This document shows positions 24,290-31,578 of a stretch of 64,000 nt of DNA, piece by piece. The notes below the pieces were generated by a model. That model saw only the letters and a list, made by a program, of their open reading frames with translations, had not been told where the DNA came from and did no database searches. Both the position numbers and the translations under genes were made by a program. Location of the stretch: assembly GCA_050693895.1 (NCBI GenBank), contig JBOGWS010000019.1:1-64000 (forward strand). The letters are read 5' to 3'. Each line of letters opens with the position of its first letter. The stretch's first letter is position 1. Source of the stretch: WHSV01 sp050693895 (GTDB taxonomy: Bacteria; Actinomycetota; CADDZG01; WHSQ01).

Positions 24290-24938
24290 GGCCGAGCGTG
24301 CCTACGCGACGATGCGTCGCCGCATCCTCGTCGGTACCTACGAGCCCGGGCATCGACTCGTGCTCGATGCGCTGGCGCGCGAAATGGGAGTGAGTCCCGT
24401 GCCCGTCCGCGAGGCCCTAAGGCGCCTCGAGGCCGAGGGATGGGTCGTCTATACACGCAACGTCGGCGCGCAGGTCGCGCCGATCGACGATGAACGCTGG
24501 GAGCAAGAGATGCGGGTGCTCGCCATTCTCGAGGGCAACGCGACCGCGCTCGCGGCGCCGCACATGCGCCCAGCGGACCTTGGTTCTCTCGGCGATATCA
24601 ATGACCGCCTGACCGCGGCCGTCGAGCGTTCGGACATGGTGGAGGCATCGAAGCTCAACCGCGCATGGCACCGCGTCATCTATTCCCGCTGCCCCAACGC
24701 GTACCTCGTGCAGGTCATCGGCGAGACACAGGAGCGCATGGATGCGATTCGACGGACAGTGTTCACGCGCAACCCCGAGCGGGGACACGAGTCGGTGGCG
24801 GAGCACTCGGCCATCCTGCAGTTGCTCGAACGCCCGGCTGACTTCGAGGACATCGAACGAGCCGCGCGCGAGCACAAAGTGCGCACCATCGACGCCTTTG
24901 GTGACCACTCCGCCAAGAAAGAGGAGACCGTTGTATGA
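24282..24938 (+). CDS. GntR family regulator (FadR/FCD subfamily)
   Basis: A 218-aa regulator. Residues 1-75 form the winged helix (RAYATMRRRILVGTYEPGHR, LVLDALAREMGVSPVPVREA, RRLEAEGWVV). The rest is an all-helical FCD ligand domain with the metal-ligand-like His and Asp positions in NRAWHRVIYSRCPN and ESVAEHSAILQLLE. It starts inside the end of the flavin reductase gene and overlaps the DapA-family gene by four bases. It probably represses the homoprotocatechuate operon and releases it on binding a pathway acid, acting at the 18-bp palindrome upstream. Confidence 0.9.
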   Translation: MNKAERAYATMRRRILVGTYEPGHRLVLDALAREMGVSPVPVREALRRLEAEGWVVYTRNVGAQVAPIDDERWEQEMRVLAILEGNATALAAPHMRPADLGSLGDINDRLTAAVERSDMVEASKLNRAWHRVIYSRCPNAYLVQVIGETQERMDAIRRTVFTRNPERGHESVAEHSAILQLLERPADFEDIERAAREHKVRTIDAFGDHSAKKEETVV

Positions 24939-25846
24939 GCCGACGGGCCGCGTCCGATCTCAAGGGGTCGATCGTTCCGATCGTCACACCCTTCACCGAG
25001 TCTCTGGATTTCGACGATAAGAGCTTCATCGACCTCATCGAGTGGCAGATCGAGTCGGGAAGTCACGGCGTTTCCGTCACCGGTACAACCGGCGAACCGA
25101 GCTCGCTCTCACTGGAGGAGCGCGAGCACGTCGTCGAGACCGCAGCGAAGACGGTGGGTGGACGAGTCCCGTTCGTGCCCGGCACGGGAACGAACAACTT
25201 GCAGGAAACGCTCCGCCTGACTCGCCACGCCGAGTCTCTCGGCGCAGACGCAGCACTCGTCATCGTGCCCTACTACAACAAGCCCTCCCAGGAAGGGCTC
25301 TATCGCTACTTCTCCGAGCTGGCCGACAGCGTCGACATGCCGATTGTCATCTACAACATCCCTGGACGAACGGCCGTCAACATGGCGCCGGAGACCATGG
25401 CCCGCCTTCGAAGATCACATCCGAGCATCGTCGGGGCCAAGGAGTCGAACAAGGACTTCGAGCACGTCTCGCGCGTCATTCACCAGTGCGGGCGCGACTT
25501 CAACGTCTACTCGGGAATCGAGTTGCTCTGCTATCCGATGCTCGCCATCGGGGGGGCCGGCCACATCAGCGCGACTGCGAACATCTTTCCGCGCGAGGTC
25601 GCCGACATCTATAACCACGTCACGGCGGGTCGCTGGAACGAAGCGATCGAACTTCATTACTACCTCTTGCCCGTCAACGACATGATCTTCTTCGAGACCA
25701 ACCCCGGCCCCCTCAAGTTCGCTCTGGGCGAACTGGGCCGGATCAACCCCACCCTTCGCCCGCCACTGTGCGAGCCGTCCGAGGCAAACCAGCAGCGGAT
25801 TCGGGACGTGCTGTCGAGCTACGGGTCAATCAAGGAGGACAACTGA
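24935..25846 (+). CDS. DapA family aldolase/lyase in the 4-hydroxyphenylacetate cluster
   Basis: A 303-aa class I aldolase of the DapA/NanA superfamily. The pyruvate-binding GTTGEPSSL (residues 50-58), the catalytic Tyr140 in VIYNIPGRT and the Schiff-base Lys169 in SIVGAKES are all present. Arg145 in NIPGRT, which in dihydrodipicolinate synthase binds the carboxylate of aspartate semialdehyde, is also kept. It could be a housekeeping 4-hydroxy-tetrahydrodipicolinate synthase, but its overlap with gntR upstream and hpaG downstream places it inside the aromatic pathway. There it could act as the pyruvate-releasing aldolase that HpaI provides in other bacteria. This is an inference from context. 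Confidence 0.88.
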   Translation: MSRRAASDLKGSIVPIVTPFTESLDFDDKSFIDLIEWQIESGSHGVSVTGTTGEPSSLSLEEREHVVETAAKTVGGRVPFVPGTGTNNLQETLRLTRHAESLGADAALVIVPYYNKPSQEGLYRYFSELADSVDMPIVIYNIPGRTAVNMAPETMARLRRSHPSIVGAKESNKDFEHVSRVIHQCGRDFNVYSGIELLCYPMLAIGGAGHISATANIFPREVADIYNHVTAGRWNEAIELHYYLLPVNDMIFFETNPGPLKFALGELGRINPTLRPPLCEPSEANQQRIRDVLSSYGSIKEDN

Positions 25847-26613
25847 TGGCCAAACGGGCGCGCTTCATTACCGAGGGGCGCAATCACGAAGGCGAGCTCA
25901 TATCGGAAGGAGTCCTGCGCGCCGAAACGGGCGTCGCCTACTCCGCCGAGGACGTTCTCTTCATGTTGCCGATCGTGCCCCGCAAGGTGATCGGTCTCGC
26001 CCTCAACTACGCCGACCACGCCGAGGAGCTGGGACTCGAGAAGCCGAAGGAACCGGTGTTGTTCTTCAAGCCGTCCAACTCCTGGGTTCCACATCGCGCC
26101 GAGGTCGTGCGTCCTGCAGGAGTCGAGTACATGCACTACGAGAACGAGCTCGCGGTCGTCATCGGACGGCGAGCGCGAAACATTCGGGCCGAGGATGCGT
26201 CCGCCTACATCCGCGGCTACACGATCGCCAACGACGTGACCGTGCGTGATTTCGTCGGCAACCTCTACCGGCCCCCGGTGAAGGCGAAGGGCTGGGACAG
26301 CTTCGGCCCCATGGGTCCCTTCCTTGTAGAGGGCGAGATCGACGATCCCAACTCTCTCGACATGCGGACCTACGTCAACGGGGAGCTCCGGCAGCAGGGC
26401 AACACCAAGGACCTGATGTGGAAGATTCCGGAGATCATCGAGTTCGTCACTCGCTTCATGACCCTCGAGCCCAACGACATGATTCTCACGGGAACTCCCA
26501 AGGGGCTCAGTCACGTGCACGCGGGCGACGTCATGCGGCTCGAGATCGACGGCCTCGGAGTACTGGAGAATCCGGTGGTGGAGGAGCCGGCAACCAGAGG
26601 TGGCGGCGCGTGA
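25846..26613 (+). CDS. hpaG: Fumarylacetoacetate hydrolase family protein (HpaG-like isomerase/decarboxylase)
   Basis: A 255-aa protein of the FAH fold. The conserved core reads VIGLALNYADHAEELGL, VLFFKPSNSW, then YENELAVVIGRRARN with the metal ligands (Glu-x-Glu type), DVTVRDF, WDSFGPMGPF and ILTGTPKGLS. In homoprotocatechuate degradation HpaG carries out 5-oxo-pent-3-ene-1,2,5-tricarboxylate decarboxylation and isomerisation. Only a single domain is present here, while E. coli HpaG is a fused two-domain protein. The ATG at 25846 overlaps the upstream TGA by one base; the hpaE start overlaps its stop. Confidence 0.85.
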   Translation: MAKRARFITEGRNHEGELISEGVLRAETGVAYSAEDVLFMLPIVPRKVIGLALNYADHAEELGLEKPKEPVLFFKPSNSWVPHRAEVVRPAGVEYMHYENELAVVIGRRARNIRAEDASAYIRGYTIANDVTVRDFVGNLYRPPVKAKGWDSFGPMGPFLVEGEIDDPNSLDMRTYVNGELRQQGNTKDLMWKIPEIIEFVTRFMTLEPNDMILTGTPKGLSHVHAGDVMRLEIDGLGVLENPVVEEPATRGGGA

Positions 26614-28085
26614 CCGACCCCGTCAAGCAACCCCTTCACTACATCGACGGCGAGTTCCGTTCGGGGGTCGAGGGTCACACCTTCGAGACACTGAATCCGT
26701 CGACCAACCGGGTCATTACCGAGGTCGCCGAGGGGCGCGAAGTCGATATCGACGCCGCTGTGGTGGCAGCGCGCCGGGCCTTCGACGAGGGTCCGTGGCC
26801 AAGGATGCCCGCCAAGGAGCGCGCGAGTTACCTGACGAGGATCGCCGAGATCATGGAGTCCTCGGGCGACGAGGTCGCACAGCTGGAGGTCATGGACACC
26901 GGCCTCCCGATCAAGCAGGCGAAGGGCCAGGCCGCCCGCGCAGCTCAGAACTTCCGCTTCTTCGCTCGCGTGATCCAAGACCTCGGAGGTGAGGCGCACC
27001 GGTTCGGATCTGAGTTCCTCAACTACACGATCCACAAACCGGTCGGCGTGGCCGGGCTCATCACTCCCTGGAACACACCGCTCATGCTGGAGTCGTGGAA
27101 GATCGCTCCCTGTCTGGCCTCCGGTTGCACTGCGGTGCTAAAGCCTGCGGAGTGGTCGCCGATCACCGCAAGCAAGCTCGGCGAGCTGATCGCCGAAGCG
27201 GATCTTCCGCCGGGAGTATTCAACATCGTGCACGGCTTCGGCGAGTCGGCCGGGGCACCGCTCGTAACTCATCCCGGCGTCGACCTCATCTCCTTCACCG
27301 GAGAGACCACGACCGGCAGGGAAATCATTCGCAACGGTGCCGACACGCTGAAGCGCAACTCGATGGAACTCGGCGGAAAGTCGCCCGTGGTTGTGTTCGC
27401 AGACGCCGATCTCGAGCGCGCGGTCGACGCGGCCGTGTTCGGCGTTTACTCGCTCAACGGCGAGCGCTGCACAGCGGGCTCGCGACTCCTGGTCGAGGAC
27501 TCGATCTACGACGACTTCGTGGCGGCGGTCGGGCGGCGAGCGGCCAACGTGCGCGTCGGAGACCCGACCGACATGTCGACGGAGCTTGGACCCCTTATCC
27601 ATCCGGAGCACTACGAACGCGTCATGGGCTACGTCGATTCCGGCAAGAAGGCAGGGCGACTGGTGGCCGGCGGTGAGCGCCCCAGCGACCTGCCGGACGG
27701 AAACTTCCTCCAAGCGACCCTGTTCGCAGATGTCGACCGGTCCGCCCGCGTCTTCCAGGAGGAGATCTTCGGGCCCGTGCTGGTCGCAACCAGCTTCTCT
27801 TCGACCGAGGAGGCAATCGAGCTCGCGAACGACGTGCCATACGGACTGGCCGGCTACGTGTGGAGCGGCGACCTCACCAAGGCGCACAACGTCGCGCAAT
27901 CGATCGACACCGGCATGGTGTGGATCAACAGTCAGAACGTACGCGATCTACGAATGCCTTTCGGCGGGGTGAAAGAATCCGGCATAGGTCGTGAGGGTGG
28001 TCACTACAGCTTCGAGTTCTACTGCGAGATCGAAACGATTCACGTTGCACTCGGCAAACATCACATTCCACGATTCGGGACCTAG
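26610..28085 (+). CDS. hpaE: 5-carboxymethyl-2-hydroxymuconate semialdehyde dehydrogenase (HpaE-like ALDH)
   Basis: A 491-aa NAD-dependent aldehyde dehydrogenase. It has the substrate channel start GLITPWNTPLMLESWKIAP, cofactor-binding KPAEWSP, glycine motif SFTGETTTGREI, catalytic Glu in MELGGKSPV and catalytic Cys in NGERCTAGSR. The C-terminal MPFGGVKESGIGREGG is the 5-carboxymethyl-2-hydroxymuconate/betaine aldehyde branch pattern. By context it oxidises the ring-cleavage semialdehyde produced by HpaD to the dicarboxylic acid. It starts with a GTG that overlaps the hpaG stop (GTGA); an in-frame upstream extension inside hpaG is not part of the gene. Confidence 0.9.
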   Translation: MTDPVKQPLHYIDGEFRSGVEGHTFETLNPSTNRVITEVAEGREVDIDAAVVAARRAFDEGPWPRMPAKERASYLTRIAEIMESSGDEVAQLEVMDTGLPIKQAKGQAARAAQNFRFFARVIQDLGGEAHRFGSEFLNYTIHKPVGVAGLITPWNTPLMLESWKIAPCLASGCTAVLKPAEWSPITASKLGELIAEADLPPGVFNIVHGFGESAGAPLVTHPGVDLISFTGETTTGREIIRNGADTLKRNSMELGGKSPVVVFADADLERAVDAAVFGVYSLNGERCTAGSRLLVEDSIYDDFVAAVGRRAANVRVGDPTDMSTELGPLIHPEHYERVMGYVDSGKKAGRLVAGGERPSDLPDGNFLQATLFADVDRSARVFQEEIFGPVLVATSFSSTEEAIELANDVPYGLAGYVWSGDLTKAHNVAQSIDTGMVWINSQNVRDLRMPFGGVKESGIGREGGHYSFEFYCEIETIHVALGKHHIPRFGT

Positions 28086-28098
28086 GGGGGAGCCAAAC

Positions 28099-29559
28099 AT
28101 GCCAGCACGAACGGGACAGGGCTACATCGACGCACTGAACAACTCGAGCCGCGACGTCCAGATCCACGGCGAGAGGGTCGAGAAGGGACTAGCCGACCAT
28201 CCGGCATTTCGAAACGTCGTCCGGACCTACGGGCAACTGTTCGACATGCAGCACGACGCCGAGCTCAGCGACACCATGACCTATGTGTCGCCCTCGAGCG
28301 GCGACCGGGTCGGTATGTCCTTCCTGCAACCCGAATCGATCGACGACCTCGAGCGGCGCAGGACGATGATCAAGACGTGGTCGGACTACAGCCTGGGGCA
28401 GCTCGGTCGGACCGGCGACTACCTCAACAGCTCGGTCATGGCGATGGCCTCCGCGGCCGACTGGTTCGGCCAGGTCGACAAACAGTTCGCCGACAACATC
28501 CGTAACTACTACGAGTACATCCGCGAAAACGACCTGCTACTGACGCACACGTTGATCAACCCGCAGAGCAACCGCAGCAAGCCACCCAGTGAGCAGACGG
28601 ATCCCTTTTTGGCAGCGGGCATAGTCGAGGAGAACGACGAGGGCATCGTCATCAGGGGCGCACGAATGCTTGCCACCATCGGCCCGATCGCCGACGAGAT
28701 CATGGTGTTCCCGTCGACCGTGTTGCAGAACCGGCCGGAGGACGAGCCCTACAGCTACGCCTTTGCCATCCCATGTGACACGCCGGGTCTCCGCTTCCTC
28801 TGCAGGGAGAGCTTCGACTACGGGCGCAGCCACTACGACCACCCGCTCGGTTCTCGATTCGATGAAATCGACGCGGTCGCGATCTTCGACGACGTGCTCG
28901 TTCCCTACGAGCGATGCTTCATGATCCGCCATCCCGAGTTGCTGACCAGAGGCAGGCTCTACAACGAGACCGACGCTCTGGTTCACATGACGCATCAGGT
29001 GGTCGTCAAGGACCTTGCCAAGACCGAGTTCGTGCTTGGTCTCATCTCGACGATCGCCGACGCGATCAAGATCGAGCAGTTCCAGCACATCCAGGAGAAG
29101 ATCGGCGAGATCATCATCGCCCTCGAAACGCTCAAGTCCTTCCTCCGTACCGCAGAGGTCGATGCAGAGATGAACGATTGGGGAGTGATGACTCCGAAGT
29201 GGGCGCCGTTGAATGCCGCGCGCAACTGGTTTCCGAAGCAGTATCCGCAGTTCATCGACACCATCTGGAAGATGTCTGCGTCCGGTCTCTTCGGGCTCCC
29301 GACGGAAGCCGATGCCACCGGAGATGCACGCGAGGACGTCGACAAGTATCTCGCCTGCGCCTCCATGGACGGGGTGGACCGCGTCAAGCTCTTCCGTCTT
29401 GCGTGGGACGCGAGCGTGTCGAGCTTCGGCGGACGCCAGGAGGTCTACGAGCACTACTTCTTCGGTGACCCCGTCCGGATGGCAGGGTTGCTGGTGGCGA
29501 CCTACGACCGGGCCGAGTACATGGACCGGATCAAAGAGTTTCTCCAGCGCGACAGCTAA
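28099..29559 (+). CDS. hpaB: 4-hydroxyphenylacetate 3-monooxygenase, oxygenase component
   Basis: A 486-aa FADH2-dependent monooxygenase of the HpaB/PvcC/4-hydroxybutyryl-CoA dehydratase fold. The N-terminal helical domain is TGQGYIDALNNSSRDVQIHG, the usual HpaB start. The flavin and substrate region is THTLINPQSNRSKP, the middle domain carries FDEIDAVAIFDDVLVPYERC, and the C-terminus ends near RAEYMDRIKEFLQ. It hydroxylates 4-hydroxyphenylacetate to 3,4-dihydroxyphenylacetate with reduced flavin from the reductase encoded upstream. The start is an ATG at 28099 after AGGGGGGAG. The next gene, hpaD, starts within its stop codon (TAATG), so the monooxygenase and ring-cleaving dioxygenase are coupled. 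Confidence 0.93.
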   Translation: MPARTGQGYIDALNNSSRDVQIHGERVEKGLADHPAFRNVVRTYGQLFDMQHDAELSDTMTYVSPSSGDRVGMSFLQPESIDDLERRRTMIKTWSDYSLGQLGRTGDYLNSSVMAMASAADWFGQVDKQFADNIRNYYEYIRENDLLLTHTLINPQSNRSKPPSEQTDPFLAAGIVEENDEGIVIRGARMLATIGPIADEIMVFPSTVLQNRPEDEPYSYAFAIPCDTPGLRFLCRESFDYGRSHYDHPLGSRFDEIDAVAIFDDVLVPYERCFMIRHPELLTRGRLYNETDALVHMTHQVVVKDLAKTEFVLGLISTIADAIKIEQFQHIQEKIGEIIIALETLKSFLRTAEVDAEMNDWGVMTPKWAPLNAARNWFPKQYPQFIDTIWKMSASGLFGLPTEADATGDAREDVDKYLACASMDGVDRVKLFRLAWDASVSSFGGRQEVYEHYFFGDPVRMAGLLVATYDRAEYMDRIKEFLQRDS

Positions 29560-30560
29560 TGATCGACTTCCATTACACCAAGACGGAGTTCAACATACTC
29601 AGGGCCGCTCACGCTGAGTACGTCGTCACCGATCTGCACCGCGCTCACGACTTCTACGTCGACGTGCTGGGATTCGTAATGACGCTGGAGACCCCCAACG
29701 CACTCTTCCTGCGCGGGTACGAGGAGCGCCTCCACCACTCGCTCAAGCTCACCAGGGGTTCCAAGCCACACATCGGTCATCTCGCCTATCGCGTCGAGTC
29801 CAACGAGGACCTCGAGCTCCTTTTCGAGCACTACCGGGAGTCCGGGCTGGAACCCAGGTGGATGGCGAACGAGGAACCGGGCCAAGGTCGAGCGCTCCGA
29901 GTGCAGGATCCGGTCGGGTTTCCGATCGAGTTCTTCTGCGAGATGGCTCCGGTGGAGTCACTGCTTCGACGCTACGACCTGCACCGTGGAGCGGAGGTGT
30001 TGCGGCTCGACCATTTCAATCTGCACGTTCCCGACTGTGCAGCCGCGTTCGAGTACTACAAGTCCCTCGGCTTCCGTTGCTCCGAGTACACATCGACCGA
30101 TGGGGAGGACGAGAAGCTCTGGGCGGCATGGATGTTTCGCAAACCTGACGTGCACGATGTCGCGCTGATGAACGGGAAGGGTCCCCGTCTGCACCACACG
30201 GGTTGGTGGGTCAGCGACCCGATGAGCGTCCTGCGGACCTGCGACCGTCTTGCGGCACTCGGTCATGCCGGCGCGATCGAACGGGGGCCGGGCCGCCACG
30301 GATTATCGAACGCGTTCTTCCTCTACCTGAGAGACCCCGACGGACATCGCATCGAGCTGTACACGAACGACTACTACACGGGAGACCCAGACACCGAGCC
30401 GCTTCGCTGGAGCGTCAACGACCCGATGCGCGGGACCTTCTGGGGCCACGCGGCGCCCGCAAGCTGGTTCGAGGAGTCGTCGATAGTGGCCGATCTCAAC
30501 GGGGGCACCGTCGAGGTCCATAAGGAGACTCTGACCGAGCGTCCGCAGACCGTGATCTAG
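29559..30560 (+). CDS. hpaD: 3,4-dihydroxyphenylacetate (homoprotocatechuate) 2,3-dioxygenase
   Basis: A 333-aa type I extradiol dioxygenase with two VOC modules. By alignment with the Brevibacterium enzyme, the metal ligands are His152 in RLDHFNLHV, His212 or 213 in RLHHTGWWV and Glu266 in HRIELYTNDYY. The active-site acid/base His199 in DVHDVAL is also present. The long C-terminal region with SVNDPMRGTFWGHAAPASWF is the lid segment typical of HPCD. It cleaves homoprotocatechuate to 5-carboxymethyl-2-hydroxymuconate semialdehyde, the substrate of the HpaE product. It is the last enzyme gene before the importer genes. Confidence 0.94.
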   Translation: MIDFHYTKTEFNILRAAHAEYVVTDLHRAHDFYVDVLGFVMTLETPNALFLRGYEERLHHSLKLTRGSKPHIGHLAYRVESNEDLELLFEHYRESGLEPRWMANEEPGQGRALRVQDPVGFPIEFFCEMAPVESLLRRYDLHRGAEVLRLDHFNLHVPDCAAAFEYYKSLGFRCSEYTSTDGEDEKLWAAWMFRKPDVHDVALMNGKGPRLHHTGWWVSDPMSVLRTCDRLAALGHAGAIERGPGRHGLSNAFFLYLRDPDGHRIELYTNDYYTGDPDTEPLRWSVNDPMRGTFWGHAAPASWFEESSIVADLNGGTVEVHKETLTERPQTVI

Positions 30561-30649
30561 TTCGGTCACAGGTCGGAGGCTTCAACCGGCGCGCCGGCGG
30601 CAATAACTAGGGTAAGCAACAGAACCGGAAGAGCGCTGGCAGGGAACGC

Positions 30650-30661
30650 GTGACGGGTCAC
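30650..30661. repeat. Short inverted repeat upstream of the second livH
   Basis: GTGAC and GTCAC flank a GG centre, placed just before the Shine-Dalgarno region of livH2. It is the right size for an operator half-site pair but is short enough to occur by chance. Confidence 0.25.
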
Positions 30662-30684
30662 CAGAGGGGGAATCGCAACTGGAG

Positions 30685-31578
30685 TTGGGGCAGCAGCTCT
30701 CACAACTCATTGCAACGGGCATAACGACCGGAGCCATCTATGCGCTTCTTGGGCTCGGTCTTACTCTGACCTACAGCACCACAAGGGTGGTCAACGTCGC
30801 CATCGGGGAGTTCGCCACGATCGGCGCGCTCAGCGCGGTGTCGATGTACCGGGCCGGGCTCCCGTTGATCGTTGCTCTTGCGGGAGCCGTGATCCTCGGT
30901 GCCGTGATCGCAGGAGCCATGTATGGGGTGACGATCCTTCCGGGCCAGCGCAAAGGCGCTAGCTTGCTATCCCTGCTGATCGTGACCATCGCCATGCACC
31001 TCGTACTCAAGGGTGTCGCTCTCATAGTCTGGGGCACGCGCTCTTACAACCTGCCCGCGTTCACGCAGGGGGAACCCGTACGCATCTTTAACGCGGTGAT
31101 AACCCGGCAGAGCCTTTGGATCGTGGGCTCCACTGTAGTGATCGTCGTAGCGCTCTATTACTTCTTTGCGCGCACCCTGCTGGGAAAAGCCCTGCGCGCA
31201 TCCGCCGTCAACGTGGTCGGCAGCCGGCTCATGGGAATTCCCGTCTACCGGATGGGACTTCTGGCGTTCGCCCTAAGCGGAGCGCTCGCGGCCGCCGGAG
31301 GGGTGCTCATCACGCCGGACACGCTGGCTACCTACGACATGGGACTCCTGCTCGGGCTCAAAGGTTTCGTGGGAGCCGTTATCGGACGACTTAGCAGTTA
31401 TCCGATGACGGTAGCGGGTTGTCTTCTTCTGGGACTCCTCGAGTCGCTGTCGGCGGGCCTGCTTCCGTCCGGCTATCGCGACGCCGTCGCATTCGGAGTG
31501 CTCATCGCGATCCTGATCTACCGGGCGTTGCCGGCCTTGCGCCATGGAGTTCTTGCGGCCGAGGAGGCACATGACTAG
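30685..31578 (+). CDS. livH: Branched-chain amino acid-type ABC transporter permease LivH (second system)
   Basis: A 297-aa permease, starting GQQLSQLIATGITTGAIYAL with the LivH hallmark GLTLTYSTTRVVNVAIGEFA and the cytoplasmic loop RTLLGKALRASAVNVVGSRL. The coordinates use a TTG at 30685; a CTG at 30679 would add two residues and lies at a better distance (8 bases) from GAGGGGG. It overlaps the fused livMGF gene by 8 bases. As the gene follows hpaD after 124 bases on the same strand, this importer probably takes up 4-hydroxyphenylacetate or a related aromatic acid. The substrate is inferred from position only. Confidence 0.9.
   Translation: MGQQLSQLIATGITTGAIYALLGLGLTLTYSTTRVVNVAIGEFATIGALSAVSMYRAGLPLIVALAGAVILGAVIAGAMYGVTILPGQRKGASLLSLLIVTIAMHLVLKGVALIVWGTRSYNLPAFTQGEPVRIFNAVITRQSLWIVGSTVVIVVALYYFFARTLLGKALRASAVNVVGSRLMGIPVYRMGLLAFALSGALAAAGGVLITPDTLATYDMGLLLGLKGFVGAVIGRLSSYPMTVAGCLLLGLLESLSAGLLPSGYRDAVAFGVLIAILIYRALPALRHGVLAAEEAHD

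Noticed and set aside
30589..30600. CCGGCGCGCCGG palindrome after hpaD
   Set aside because: A pure CG palindrome of 12 bases is likely by chance at this base composition, and no T-tract follows.
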